The notes beneath the pieces were generated by a model that saw nothing but the letters and a program-made list of their open reading frames with translations, did no database searches and had not been told where the DNA came from. Source: Burkholderia latens (GTDB lineage: Bacteria > Pseudomonadota > Gammaproteobacteria > Burkholderiales > Burkholderiaceae). Taken from it: a stretch of DNA of 64,000 nt. The DNA is taken from assembly GCF_902499045.1 (NCBI RefSeq), contig NZ_CABVPL010000004.1, positions 1 to 64,000 of the forward strand, written 5' to 3'. The translations under genes and the position numbers were made by a program. Shown here piece by piece: positions 41,995-50,909 of this stretch. Each line of letters begins with the position of its first letter. Within the stretch, counting starts at the first letter, position 1.

Positions 41995-42129
41995 AGAAGT
42001 AGAGTCAGTATCGCGATTATATCGGCGCGTGATCCCCGGAAAGCTCACGAAAACAGCCACGCTTTTGCCGGTACGCGCCTCGAGCGGCTCGCTCAGAATT
42101 GTCAATGAGAGAGACCACCCGAAAAAATC

Positions 42130-42738
42130 ATGTCTGCCGTTCTCGAACCACCGCACGAAGGGCGCGGGCAACCTGACACGCCCACGCAAAACGACACACC
42201 CGCCGCCGACCCGGCGGTTCGCCCCGCCACATCGACAGGGTTGAAGCCGATCCAGCGCCTGACGAGCGACAGCCGCATCGACAAGATCGTGCCGGATTCC
42301 GATGCGGTCACGATCCTCCACTACAGCTCTGTCTTCGCACGCACGTTCATCCGGAGCGACTACAACTTTTGCGCGGCCAAGATCGCCGTTGCCCGCGGCG
42401 GCAAGGTACTGGCGGTCCAGACCGCCCTGCGCGATACCGCCGACTGGATGCGCAAGGCCACTGCATGGGTCGAGCGGCACAACGCGCGCTCGTTAACGTT
42501 CCCGTACGAACAGATCGAACTGAAGGTGACTCGGCCGCTCGCGGGCTTGCTGGTCAGGTGCCTGACCCAGTACGACCGCCTGTTCGTCGCGTCGATGGAA
42601 GCCCAGCTCGCGGAGAAGATCACGCCGCAGGACCGGGCCAACATTCTCAAGAACGCCGAAGGCCGGATCCTGCACGTGAGAACCGTGTGCATCCCGGACA
42701 ACGACCGATACGACGCCGACGGCACCGCGCGCGACTGA
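42130..42738 (+). CDS. DUF1845/PFL_4669-like conjugative-element protein
   Basis: A 202-residue protein. After a disordered N-terminus (1-45) comes SDAVTILHYSSVFARTFIRSDYNFCAAKIAVARG (about 57-91) and IELKVTRPLAGLLVRCLTQYDRLFVASMEAQLAEKI (about 135-170). This pattern resembles integrating-conjugative-element proteins of the DUF1845/PFL_4669 type, some of which are now called AcaB-type regulators. Function is uncertain; a role in element gene control is possible from the family. It heads the plus-strand group 42130-44688. Confidence 0.55.
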   Translation: MSAVLEPPHEGRGQPDTPTQNDTPAADPAVRPATSTGLKPIQRLTSDSRIDKIVPDSDAVTILHYSSVFARTFIRSDYNFCAAKIAVARGGKVLAVQTALRDTADWMRKATAWVERHNARSLTFPYEQIELKVTRPLAGLLVRCLTQYDRLFVASMEAQLAEKITPQDRANILKNAEGRILHVRTVCIPDNDRYDADGTARD

Positions 42739-42860
42739 CGCGACCGCGCCAGCAGCACGCCCCCACCGGCTTGACATTGGAATCCGGTGAATAAGCTCGC
42801 CTTGAGCCTGCCGCGACTTCAAACGCCGTCGCGGTATGCCGATCATCCACGGAGGAAGTC

Positions 42861-43676
42861 TTGGACATTCGAGAGATCCAGGCGCTACACGCCCAATACT
42901 CGTCGCAACCCGTCGTCATCGACATCAACAGCCACGTGCGGGCGCTCCCCGCTCCTGACCGACAGGAATCGGCGCGCAAGCGCGTCACGGCTCGACTCTC
43001 TTCTGCCAGTCGGAAATTCGGCCGGCCGGCCGCCATCGTCCTTGCTGTTGTAGCGGGGGCAGGACTCACGGGAATCAGCGCGGCTAAGCTTTGGCACGCA
43101 CTCCATCCGCCCCAGGCTATTGCACACGCTGAGCGGACGACGATGCATTATGCGACTACTCCTGCGACGCCTGCAGCCGCCTCGACCTCACCCGGATCCA
43201 GACGGCAGCTCACCGGCGCTGACTTCGACGATTCATCTGATCGCGCGCCGACGGCCACGTCACGCGACAACGGACAAGCGCGGCAGATCGGCGAGTCCAG
43301 TGAATCGACTGCGCCGGCAAACGCCGCGAAGCCTGCGGCCGCAACCGACCTGGAAAAAGCGGCCGCGTCACCGATCCGAGCCGCGCGCGCAGCTCCGAGC
43401 CAAGTCGCCGGCCAGCAACAAGCTACTGCCCTCCAATCTGCGTCGCCACCGCCACCCACGACGTTGTCAACGCCCGTCACAGCACAACCCACGGTCCAGC
43501 CAGCAGAACAAGCGAAACGTGCGCTCCACCGAATCCACCGCGCCCCTAGTCGTCAGCGACAGGAGTCCGTCAATACCGAGACACCAGCATCGACGCAGCA
43601 CAACGAAGCCACGAAGACCGAACACTCCCCGAAACCTTCGACGCCTGGAAAGACCGGCGACGTTCCACTCTTCTGA
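42861..43676 (+). CDS. Single-pass membrane protein with Pro/Ala/Thr-rich periplasmic tail
   Basis: A 271-residue protein starting at TTG (42861) with GGAGG 5 nt upstream, which makes TTG the clear start. The cytoplasmic basic N-terminus (SARKRVTARLSSASRKFGR) is followed by one TM helix (PAAIVLAVVAGAGLTGISAAKLW, about 55-77) and a low-complexity tail of about 190 residues ending TGDVPLF. Such bitopic proteins often tether cytoplasmic scaffolds. The next gene, 13 bp downstream, encodes a bactofilin, so a membrane-anchor role is plausible. Family not recognised. Confidence 0.6.
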   Translation: MDIREIQALHAQYSSQPVVIDINSHVRALPAPDRQESARKRVTARLSSASRKFGRPAAIVLAVVAGAGLTGISAAKLWHALHPPQAIAHAERTTMHYATTPATPAAASTSPGSRRQLTGADFDDSSDRAPTATSRDNGQARQIGESSESTAPANAAKPAAATDLEKAAASPIRAARAAPSQVAGQQQATALQSASPPPPTTLSTPVTAQPTVQPAEQAKRALHRIHRAPSRQRQESVNTETPASTQHNEATKTEHSPKPSTPGKTGDVPLF

Positions 43677-43688
43677 AAGAGGCACACC

Positions 43689-44096
43689 ATGAAAGCGAAA
43701 CCGAACAACGTGACGGTCCTCATGCCCGGCCTGGTCGTCGAAGGCAACATGATCCTCGACCACGGCCTGAGCGTATTCGCGCTCGCAAACGGCGACATCA
43801 TTTCCACCGAAGGGCTGCTGCACGTCGGGGCCGGCGGTATCGTCAAGGGCAAGGTTCAGGGCGAAATCGTCCGGATCGATGGGCTCGTGGAGGGCGATGT
43901 CCACGCGCGCGACATGCTCGAAATCAACGGCCGTGTGCTCGGCAATGTGTTCTATTGCGGCACGATCCGGCTCGGCCAGCAAGCAGCACTCAATGGGCAA
44001 CTCCGTCGCGTGTCTCGAGAACTCGTGATCGAAAACGCGCCCACCGATCGCGAGGCTGGACAAGAGCGTCTCGAATCGCACGGTGCCGCTCAATGA
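43689..44096 (+). CDS. Bactofilin-like polymer-forming cytoskeletal protein
   Basis: A 135-residue protein with the bactofilin core of short beta-helix turns: ISTEGLLHVGAGGIVKGKVQGEIVRIDGLVEGDVHARDMLEINGRVLGNVFYCGTIRLGQQAALNGQL (about 40-105). Flanking tails are short and polar. Bactofilins self-assemble into nucleotide-independent filaments that position partners. The gene is between the TM protein and two small membrane proteins, its stop overlapping the next ATG (ATGA). A bactofilin on a conjugative element could localise the transfer apparatus or the element DNA; that is inference. Confidence 0.85.
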   Translation: MKAKPNNVTVLMPGLVVEGNMILDHGLSVFALANGDIISTEGLLHVGAGGIVKGKVQGEIVRIDGLVEGDVHARDMLEINGRVLGNVFYCGTIRLGQQAALNGQLRRVSRELVIENAPTDREAGQERLESHGAAQ

Positions 44097-44488
44097 CGAC
44101 GTTCCGCCGACTTCATTGCGCTACTGATTTCGCCGTTGCATGTATTTGGACGATCCCCTTGATCATCTTCACGGGATACATAGTCTGGAGTCTCGTACCC
44201 TTCTTCCAAGACGACGCGAGCTCCCAAATCGTCTGGGGCATACGGACCGCCGCGTACTTTTGCGTTCGAGCGTTCACCGGCGTATGGGTCGGACAATGGG
44301 ACTTTTTCCCGATCAGGTTCGATCAATTCGATCTCACCGAGTGGGCGTTGCTCTACTTCTGGGGAGTGGTTATCGATCTCGTGCTGGCGTCCCTGGTCCT
44401 TCAACTAGGGTTAGTGACAACCCTTTACCTCAATCACTGCGCCTTCGTTGTGGCGGTTCGAGTCCTGCGTTCCCAAACCAGAAGGTAA
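44093..44488 (+). CDS. Two- to three-helix membrane protein
   Basis: A 131-residue protein starting MTTFRRLHCATDFAV, with helices AVACIWTIPLIIFTGYIVWSLV (about 14-35), a possible mid-protein segment (ALLYFWGVVIDLVLASLVLQLGLVTTLYL, about 85-113) and a basic C-terminus. Start overlaps the bactofilin stop. It resembles unnamed conjugative-element membrane proteins; no family motif identified. Confidence 0.6.
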   Translation: MTTFRRLHCATDFAVACIWTIPLIIFTGYIVWSLVPFFQDDASSQIVWGIRTAAYFCVRAFTGVWVGQWDFFPIRFDQFDLTEWALLYFWGVVIDLVLASLVLQLGLVTTLYLNHCAFVVAVRVLRSQTRR

Positions 44489-44493
44489 CTCAA

Positions 44494-44688
44494 ATGAAAC
44501 AATTGCATCTCGTCGCATTGCTGCTTCTAGCAGGTGCCGTAGGACTAGGAATTACAGGGCTCGCAATCAGCCGAGGGGAGTTTCAGTTGGCATCACGCTT
44601 GCCCGCCAGCTTGTTCTATACCTGGGCTTGCATCGCGTTGGCAGGTGCGCTGATGTGCTTCTTCCTTGAGGCTAACAGAGACGGGTGA
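44494..44688 (+). CDS. Small two-helix membrane protein
   Basis: A 64-residue protein (MKQLHLVALLLLAGAVGLGITGLAISRG, then LFYTWACIALAGALMCFFLEA). Its ATG comes 6 bp after the previous stop with AAGGTAACTC as a Shine-Dalgarno. Last gene of the plus-strand group. Unknown function. Confidence 0.55.
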   Translation: MKQLHLVALLLLAGAVGLGITGLAISRGEFQLASRLPASLFYTWACIALAGALMCFFLEANRDG

Positions 44689-44719
44689 TTGCTCCTCGCC
44701 CGCCCAGTCTCCGGCCGCT

Positions 44720-46441
44720 TCACGCGGCCGATTTTTGTTCAATCCCAGACTCGATCACAAACCGCGACACCGCGTTCTTCTTGATCGACGAAATGGTGAG
44801 GCTGTCGCGAGCCCGCGTCATCGCGACGTAGAAAAGGCGCCGCTCCTCCGATTCCGGGCTTTTTTCATCGGGCACCACGCCCTCCTCCGATCGGCTGATC
44901 CAGACGTGGTCGTACTCGAGCCCTTTTGAGCTGTGCATCGTCGTCAAAACCAGGACGCCGTCGCCCGGCTTGTTGTTGTCCCGCTTCAGAAACTCAATGC
45001 GCTCAGTAAACGAGCCATTCAGCCGGCCGACCACGTCGTAGATGCACTGGATCGCCCGGATCGCGACGTCGCCCTTGGCATACGTCATCATCCACTCGTA
45101 CACCCCCTCGAGCGCGAGCGAATGGAACGATCGCTGACAAAGCGCTTGCCACTCGCCCAGCCGCTTCATGAAGGCACGGTATGCGGTCGCGGTCTCCTCG
45201 CGCAGCCCAATGCCGACCAGCTCCTGCTTTTGCAGCTGGACGAAGGCCGTGCCCATGCGTTTGTGCAACGCACCGAGGTCGTAGGAACTCATCCCCATGT
45301 ACCCCAAGACGGCGTCGATACCGTTCTGCTTGTGGCCTTCGACCACCTGCAGCAGATTGCACATCAGCGCGGCCTGCGGCTTGTTGAGCACGGACCCGCC
45401 CGACGCCCGGTAGTACGGCACGCCGTGTGATCGACATACGGATTCGATCGGATCGAGGATCCGGTTGGTCCGCGCGAGAATCGCGCAGCTCGCGCCGGCA
45501 GCTAGTTTCGGTTGAAGCGCTTCGACAGCGGCCACCGCGTCGCCATACTCGTCGTCGAACCGACGTGCCGCAATCGCGCCGCCGGCGCCCCGCGCGGCAT
45601 GAAGGATCTTCGGCATCCGATCGACATTGTTCTGGATCACCCGATCGGCAGCCGCAAGGATCTCAGCGCGACAACGATAGTTGCTCCCGAGCACTACGCG
45701 TTGCGCCTCGAACGTGCTCGCGAAGCTCTCCATCCCCCGGAAACCCAGAGCGGCGCGGAATCCGTAAATGCTCTGATCGTCGTCACCGACCACCGTGACA
45801 TGCGTGCCGGCGCGCGCGTGCAGCTCGACCCACCGGAACTGCAGGGGATCGGTATCCTGGAACTCGTCGACGAGCAGGTCGGTGAACCGATAGGGTTTTA
45901 TGTCACCGCTCTGCATCCGCTCGACGGCGAGGCGCAACATATCCTGGAAGTCGATCTTGCCGTTTCGTTCGAGCGCGTCCTGGTAGGCGGCGTAGAGCGC
46001 GGCCTCGGCCGAACCCTCATCGGCTCGCCCGAAGTTCGTCTTGATCCGCTCGATGACCGGAACAGCCTCTTCAACCTTCCAGTCGTACCCGAGCTCGGCC
46101 AGCACGCGCCCAAGCATCCCAAGGCGATCCCCTTCCGATGCGATATCCGGCCGGCCGCGGCCGGGCCGTTGCAGTTGCTTGTACGCGAGCGAGTGGAAAG
46201 TGCCGGCGATCAGTCGGCGTTTCGCATCCTGCGGCGCCAGCGCGAGAATGCGCTCGCGCAGCTCGACCGCAGCATCCTTACTGAAGGTAACGGCGCCCAC
46301 GACCGCTGTCGGATCCTGCAGCAAGAACGCGGCCTTCGTCGCGCTCATCTTGGTCTTGCCCGCGCCGGGGCACGCGATAGCGAGGCAGTGGCGGCGCAGA
46401 AGTGCCACCTCGCGCTGTTGGGGATTCAACTCGTCGAGCAT
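44720..46441 (-). CDS. UvrD/Rep-like SF1A DNA helicase
   Basis: A 573-residue helicase. Motifs in order: Q motif LNPQQREVA; I (Walker A) CPGAGKT at 24-30; Ia VGAVTFSKDAAVELRER; II LLVDEFQDTDPLQF (DEFQ) at about 190; III VVGDDDQSIYGFR; IV VLGSNYRC; V LTTMHSSKGLEYDHVWI; VI LFYVAMTRARDSL. It is shorter than UvrD (720) and lacks much of the 2B domain. It probably unwinds or remodels element DNA. The ATG at 46441 gives the standard N-terminus; a TTG at 46462 overlapping the upstream stop is also possible and would indicate coupling. Confidence 0.92.
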   Translation of the reverse strand: MLDELNPQQREVALLRRHCLAIACPGAGKTKMSATKAAFLLQDPTAVVGAVTFSKDAAVELRERILALAPQDAKRRLIAGTFHSLAYKQLQRPGRGRPDIASEGDRLGMLGRVLAELGYDWKVEEAVPVIERIKTNFGRADEGSAEAALYAAYQDALERNGKIDFQDMLRLAVERMQSGDIKPYRFTDLLVDEFQDTDPLQFRWVELHARAGTHVTVVGDDDQSIYGFRAALGFRGMESFASTFEAQRVVLGSNYRCRAEILAAADRVIQNNVDRMPKILHAARGAGGAIAARRFDDEYGDAVAAVEALQPKLAAGASCAILARTNRILDPIESVCRSHGVPYYRASGGSVLNKPQAALMCNLLQVVEGHKQNGIDAVLGYMGMSSYDLGALHKRMGTAFVQLQKQELVGIGLREETATAYRAFMKRLGEWQALCQRSFHSLALEGVYEWMMTYAKGDVAIRAIQCIYDVVGRLNGSFTERIEFLKRDNNKPGDGVLVLTTMHSSKGLEYDHVWISRSEEGVVPDEKSPESEERRLFYVAMTRARDSLTISSIKKNAVSRFVIESGIEQKSAA

Positions 46442-46458
46442 GGCACCGGTCTTCCCGA

Positions 46459-47352
46459 TCAATTACCGCGAACGGTGTTCATCAGCTTCAGGTGGGTCGT
46501 GTAGCCGCGCAGGCCGATCGGGTGGAACTTACGCAGGAAGCGCACAGTCTCGTCGTCAACGTCGGACTGGTCACGAATACCGTTCCAGACGAGGAAATCG
46601 AAGTGATCCATCACCTGGTCGAACTTCAGGATCACGGAAAGCAGGCGCATCGAGAACCGCGAGTACGCCTCGACTTCGATATCGAGCGACGGCTTCGTTA
46701 CGGTCGGCGCGAATACCGTCTCGCCGCGACCTCGCATTTCGGTTTCGGTCTTCTCGCGGAAGCCCTGCGCGACCTCGAGCTGTTCGTTCACGTAGGCTTC
46801 GAGCTGGTCGAGTTGCTTCTCGAACCACGTGCTCACGACTCCTTGCTCATTCGCGCCATAAGTCGCGCGACCGAAGCGCTGCATGTTGATCGTCATCCGA
46901 TTCAGGTACGGCCACCACTGCTCGAACAACGGCCGAAGACGCGTGTGTTTCATCGTGACCCGCGCGGTCACGACCGCGGCGCCCGACAATTGCTTGTTCA
47001 TCAGTTCGCGACCGATCTCGCGGCGGCGCTGGATGATTCGCGCGCGCTCTGCGGGCGACAGGTCGCGGAACAGCGTGCGAGTGCGCGCCACCTCCTCGAG
47101 CTTGAGCTTCGCCTCATCGCTGCTGATCAGCCCTTCACGCTGCAACACGTTGGCCGAATTCTCCATCTCGTCGAGTTCGCGCTCGACTTCACCATCGTCC
47201 GCGCCGTCGGTCGTCTGCCGGGAGTCGCCCACAACCAGGCTATCCTCGGTTGCTGATGCACCGTCGCCCGCCGGCGGGAGAACGGCTACGTGGTCAGGTG
47301 CCACGTCCGCAGTATCGGTACCGACGTGCGCTTCTTCGTTGATCGTGCTCAT
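46459..47352 (-). CDS. Conjugative-element hypothetical, PFL_4669-like pattern
   Basis: A 297-residue protein. The first 60 residues are acidic and disordered. A helical segment (LDEMENSANVLQREGLISSDEAKLKLEEVARTRTLFRDL, about 61-100) follows. The C-terminal domain (about 125-297) contains LFEQWWPYLNRMTINMQRFGRATYGANEQ and SLDIEVEAYSRFSMRLLSVILKFDQVMDHFDFLVWNG. The latter block has a similar arrangement to the block in the 42130 protein, so the two may be distant relatives. Operon with the SF1 helicase. Function unknown. Confidence 0.55.
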   Translation of the reverse strand: MSTINEEAHVGTDTADVAPDHVAVLPPAGDGASATEDSLVVGDSRQTTDGADDGEVERELDEMENSANVLQREGLISSDEAKLKLEEVARTRTLFRDLSPAERARIIQRRREIGRELMNKQLSGAAVVTARVTMKHTRLRPLFEQWWPYLNRMTINMQRFGRATYGANEQGVVSTWFEKQLDQLEAYVNEQLEVAQGFREKTETEMRGRGETVFAPTVTKPSLDIEVEAYSRFSMRLLSVILKFDQVMDHFDFLVWNGIRDQSDVDDETVRFLRKFHPIGLRGYTTHLKLMNTVRGN

Positions 47353-47699
47353 ATGGATCCTATATGGTTGACTAACCGCACGTGCGGCTTGCGTCTATTC
47401 TTGCGGGCCTATGCTGCGACAGACGTCCAAAACCTGAACGATTTCGCGCGGCTTTCGGGAGCGCCACGGCACGCTGGACGAAAAAAAGCCCCCTCCGGGG
47501 GAGAGGGGGCAAGGCTGAAAGCTCTACGGGGAGTCGAGCCTTCTGAGGACCGTAGACCATGACTTATTGTGGCGCGGCCGGGCGGTCCCGTTCGGGGCAA
47601 ATCGTCAGGTATTTCGACAGCCTTTCCCCGGTACCTGGCGCGCAACCGGTTGCGGGCCTTTCGGCACAAAGCTGTACGAAAATCTGGAGCTTTCCTGGG
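47353..47699. other. Intergenic region with terminator and promoter area
   Basis: It holds the terminator at 47481-47510 and, nearer 47352, the presumed promoter of the helicase operon. A perfect palindrome CCGCACGTGCGG lies at about 47369-47380, preceded on the minus strand by AGACGCAAG. This is a loose partial resemblance to the five-copy leader element but lacks its first stem. No gene seen. Confidence 0.45.
47481..47510 (-). terminator. Intrinsic terminator of the tra/trb operon
   Basis: On the minus strand GCCCCCTC pairs with GAGGGGGC around a 7-nt loop (47510-47488), followed by seven Ts (47487-47481). It lies 190 bp past the DUF4400 gene and ahead of the helicase operon. Confidence 0.8.
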
Positions 47700-48305
47700 C
47701 TACTGGTATGAAGACGCCGCTTTCCAGAGCAACGCGCCGAGGCATCCGGCAATCGCCAGCCAGTACGGTGCCAGAAGCGGCACAGGCGCGATCAACACCG
47801 TGAACGTGACACCGAACACCAGCAAGATTCCGTGCCCGGCGAGATGGAACGACAGCGGACTGACGTAGCCGGCCGCAGCGGCCCTCACCTTGCGTCGAAC
47901 CGTCCCGTCGATGAACATCGCGATGCCGAACACGAGCGCGCCGAGCAGCCAGTACTTCATCACGGTGAGCCGATAGACCATCCGGTACACCAGTCGCCAG
48001 AAATTGTGGACCCACCGACTGGCGAAGTTCGCCACCCCGCCGTCCTCGATCTGCGAATCGTTCGTCGACTCCATGGAGGCCTGCACCAACCCCGTCTCGA
48101 CGAAGTAGCGCTTGAACGCGCGATTCGTCGCGTCGATTGCATCAGCGGTTCGCGCCTCTCCGAGGCTGGCCGCAACCGATTCGGCCTCGGCATCCGGGAT
48201 CGCGAAAAGCGTCGGGTCAGGAAGCGCCGGCATGAGTGCAACCGAAAGCAGCGGCACAAAGAAGAACCACATCTTGATGTGGCCGACAAAACGGCTACCA
48301 GCCAT
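47700..48305 (-). CDS. DUF4400 (PFL_4697-type) membrane protein
   Basis: A 201-residue membrane protein of the DUF4400 family that accompanies TraD in ICEs. The N-terminal helix (KMWFFFVPLLSVALMPAL), a long periplasmic part, FWRLVYRMVYRLTVMKYWLLGALVFGIAMFIDGTVRRKVRAAA (about 103-145) and a C-terminal hairpin (GILLVFGVTFTVLIAPVPLLAPYWLAIAGCLGALLW) match the family layout. It is probably a mating-channel accessory. The start overlaps the previous gene by 11 bp. Confidence 0.8.
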   Translation of the reverse strand: MAGSRFVGHIKMWFFFVPLLSVALMPALPDPTLFAIPDAEAESVAASLGEARTADAIDATNRAFKRYFVETGLVQASMESTNDSQIEDGGVANFASRWVHNFWRLVYRMVYRLTVMKYWLLGALVFGIAMFIDGTVRRKVRAAAAGYVSPLSFHLAGHGILLVFGVTFTVLIAPVPLLAPYWLAIAGCLGALLWKAASSYQ

Positions 48306-48558
48306 ACACTTCTCCCAAGAGGCCGCCGAGGAGATAGATCGGCAGGACGATCAGGCCCGCCAGGCCGACATAGAATCGCGCCGGCCGGCGATCGATGAAC
48401 ATCGCCAGCGCATACGCCATCGCGTTCCGTCCTTGCTGGAACTCCTTCGGCGGCCGCGCCGCCGGGTCGTCCTGCGCCGCTGCAGTCGTGATCGCGCGAT
48501 GCACGGTATGGTCATCGACCCGCGTCAGTGTCCGAATCAGAATATGCGTGAGCGACAT
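48295..48558 (-). CDS. Small TM protein upstream of DUF4400
   Basis: An 87-residue protein starting MSLTHILIRTLTRVDDHTVHRAI, with one TM segment near the C-terminus (RFYVGLAGLIVLPIYLLGGLLGEV). It overlaps the upstream gene by 47 bp and the DUF4400 gene by 11 bp, so the start could lie further downstream, but no better ATG exists before the conserved-looking part. Unknown function in the transfer operon. Confidence 0.55.
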   Translation of the reverse strand: MSLTHILIRTLTRVDDHTVHRAITTAAAQDDPAARPPKEFQQGRNAMAYALAMFIDRRPARFYVGLAGLIVLPIYLLGGLLGEVYGW

Positions 48559-49030
48559 CGTATTCCTCGAAGTACAGTCGGAAGGTTTCACCCGTCAGCG
48601 CGCGTGCCGCAAGCTGGAACGCCGCCGATCGTTGGCTGATGTTCTCCGGGCAGCGCTCGTCGATCATTTCTGGTACATGCTTGTGGCGCGACTCGAACAC
48701 GGTCACCGGCTCGAACATAGGCGACCAGACGTGGCAGCGCTCGCCGTCGCGCACGACAAAGCGCCGCGCGTACAGCATATGGGCGGACCCGAACAGGCCT
48801 TGCATGAACGCGACGTGGGGGTCGCCGGTCTTGCGCACGCGCTTGAACGCAGCAAGGCCGTCCACGAACATCTCCTTGACGAGCGGCTCCGCCTTCCCGA
48901 TGAAGTGCTCACCGACGAACTCTGCGACACGCGTGCACACAAGCTCGAGCTCGGGCGCAAGGATGAACACCGGGGTCAGGTGGGCCGAAAGTTTGTGCTC
49001 GCGAATGATTTTTTTGAATACGGCAGACAT
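48512..49030 (-). CDS. Conjugative-element hypothetical next to traD
   Basis: A 172-residue soluble protein (MSAVFKKIIREHKLSAHLTPVFILAPELELVCTRVAEFVGEHFIGK...). A central aromatic block (DPHVAFMQGLFGSAHMLYARRFVVRDGERCHVWSPMFEPVTVFE) is followed by an acidic Tyr/Asp tail. It starts 10 bp after traD. No motif recognised. Its position in all-overlapping transfer genes implies a role at the coupling-protein step. Confidence 0.55.
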   Translation of the reverse strand: MSAVFKKIIREHKLSAHLTPVFILAPELELVCTRVAEFVGEHFIGKAEPLVKEMFVDGLAAFKRVRKTGDPHVAFMQGLFGSAHMLYARRFVVRDGERCHVWSPMFEPVTVFESRHKHVPEMIDERCPENISQRSAAFQLAARALTGETFRLYFEEYDVAHAYSDSDTDAGR

Positions 49031-49040
49031 GCTTGGTTGT

Positions 49041-50909
49041 TTAGCCTGTAAGAATTGGAATACGTCCTTGGTACACCGCGCCGCCTGAGATCCGCATGAA
49101 ATACTGCAGGTTCGGCAGGCTCTGGATCAGGCGAGTCGGGATCAACGGCACTGCTTCCAACTGATGCGACCGCGTCACCGACCCGGTGAACTCGCCGACA
49201 TGGCCCTCGCTTGCCTTGCTCGTGCTGCTGGAGACGATAAGGTTGCGGATCGCGGTATCCCCCACCTTTTTCGAGAACCACTCAGCCGTGTCGGTATCTT
49301 CCAAGCGTAAGATGATCTGATTGTTCAGGTTCCCCAAAACCTGCAGCATTTTTGCGGCATTCCCCAACTTCGCCTCGAGGTCGGCGCGCGTCTGGAACGC
49401 CACGAACGCCTTGAAGCCGGCGCCACGGCCCTTGTTCAGGATCTGGATCACCTGCTCGTTTATCGCCTCGGCGATCTCGTCGATGATCAGCACCACCTCA
49501 GGCGGCTTGTCGTAGAAGTTGTAGATTGAGCCGCACACGGCTGACACGTCCGCCAGGATCATCGACGCGATCGCCTTCGCGACGATGCTGTTGGACAGCG
49601 AGTCGAGGCCGATATGGAGCACCGCCTTCTGACGAATGACCTTCTCGATCGTCCAGATCTCACGTTCGTCCTCGAAGTCATCTACCTTCGGCGCGAGCAT
49701 CAGGCCCGTTTCGCCTGTTGCAAGCATCTGCAGCAGCGGGAGTGCCGACGCGATGATCCGCATGTAGTGCTCGCGGTCATGCACGTGCGTCGCGATCAGG
49801 CCGTCGATCGCCTCGTGGCCACGATCGTTCGCGCCAAAGCGGGCCTGATACAGCGAGATCATCGCGTCGACACGCGTGGAACCTGGCTTGTTCGCGATCT
49901 TGACGGTGTCCGCCGTAACCAGCTCCTCCCAATCGGCCAGCCCGCTTTCGATAAAGAATCGCTTGAGCGCCTTCTCCAGCAGCGGATCGATGCCAAGTTG
50001 CGCGTATTTGAGGATGGATCGCAGGTTCGGCTTGTCGCCGATGTACAGTTCGCCATTCACCGAGCGGCTGATGAACAGGTAGGCGAAGTCGCGGAACGGT
50101 CCCTCCTCCATCAGCTGCGCAATGCGGCTCGGAATCTCCGAAGGCTGCGACCAGCTGTCGAGCGGCTCGAGACGAATCGACTCGGACGGCTTGGCCTGGT
50201 TGAAGTAGAGGAACTTCCGGCCGTTGCGGTGCGCCTCTCGCTTCGCACGCTCCTTCCATTCTTCGTCGTTCTTCGGATCGATGTCGATCAATACGTCACC
50301 GCATTGAATGACCTGTGTCGTAATAACTTCGTACGTGCGCGTCTTCCCTGAACCGGTCGTGCCACCCACAGCCGTATGACCGCCCATCGCCTTATAGTGG
50401 AACGGTACGTAGCCCTTGTTCGCCTCGAGACCGTGAATCCATGACGCGCCTTGCGGCGTTCGATCCCGAATACTGTCCTTCGGCGCAAAAAGCTTCTCGA
50501 TCATCTCCTCGAAGGCACGGCCCGCCTTGGTCTTCGGTAACCACTTCGGCAGACCCGGGATCTCGGTGGTCGGCATCCGCAGGATGTCATGGGCCATCTG
50601 GCAATGCTTCTGCGTCCACTCGAAGCCGGTGCCGAGATACATTGCATTGGCCTGGACCCGCATGCGCTCTTGAATGACCAGCAACGCGGGCACCGCAAGG
50701 GTCGTCAGCCATTTTGTCGACAGCCCCATCCGGAACTTCAGCGCGCGCCAGACCTGACCCGAGCGGAACGTCCACAATGCCAGCGCCACGAGCGCAAACG
50801 CCCAGCCGTAAGGCATGCCCGAAAACGGAAGAAAGAGCAGCGCTACCAGCCACCCAAACGCAGCCCTGACCTCGTAGATCGGCCGAAAGTGATTGATATA
50901 GCCTCTCAC
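49041..50909 (-). CDS. traD: TraD/VirD4-type coupling protein
   Basis: A 622-residue type IV coupling protein. Two N-terminal TM helices (FGWLVALLFLPFSG and YGWAFALVALALWTF, about 18-47) anchor it. Walker A GGTTGSGKT is near 181-189 and Walker B VVLIIDEIAEAI near 475. GRGAGFKAFVAFQTRADLEAKLG and LGNLNNQIILRL are typical of ICE TraD proteins of the SXT/PFL type. It recruits the relaxosome to the T4SS. The start is GTG at 50909, overlapping the TraI-like stop. Confidence 0.93.
   Translation of the reverse strand: MRGYINHFRPIYEVRAAFGWLVALLFLPFSGMPYGWAFALVALALWTFRSGQVWRALKFRMGLSTKWLTTLAVPALLVIQERMRVQANAMYLGTGFEWTQKHCQMAHDILRMPTTEIPGLPKWLPKTKAGRAFEEMIEKLFAPKDSIRDRTPQGASWIHGLEANKGYVPFHYKAMGGHTAVGGTTGSGKTRTYEVITTQVIQCGDVLIDIDPKNDEEWKERAKREAHRNGRKFLYFNQAKPSESIRLEPLDSWSQPSEIPSRIAQLMEEGPFRDFAYLFISRSVNGELYIGDKPNLRSILKYAQLGIDPLLEKALKRFFIESGLADWEELVTADTVKIANKPGSTRVDAMISLYQARFGANDRGHEAIDGLIATHVHDREHYMRIIASALPLLQMLATGETGLMLAPKVDDFEDEREIWTIEKVIRQKAVLHIGLDSLSNSIVAKAIASMILADVSAVCGSIYNFYDKPPEVVLIIDEIAEAINEQVIQILNKGRGAGFKAFVAFQTRADLEAKLGNAAKMLQVLGNLNNQIILRLEDTDTAEWFSKKVGDTAIRNLIVSSSTSKASEGHVGEFTGSVTRSHQLEAVPLIPTRLIQSLPNLQYFMRISGGAVYQGRIPILTG

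Larger units (their letters stand above)
41514..42129. other. Divergent control region of the element
   Basis: This is a 616-bp intergenic region between the minus-strand Gp3-like operon and the plus-strand DUF1845-like operon. It holds two large hairpins (41547-41576 and 41600-41630), a smaller one (41900-41914, CTGGTT-GCC-AACCAG), leader element copy E (41954-41994) and a minus-strand TATAAT (42016-42021). I found no convincing gene. A 15-codon frame starting at about 41930 on the minus strand (MGMLRLVGNQCGIPF) could be a leader peptide but is unsupported. Confidence 0.55.

Noticed and set aside
41740-42480. 246-codon minus-strand frame across the divergent control region
   Set aside because: Its first half is antisense to the DUF1845-like gene, composition is irregular and it spans leader element copy E.
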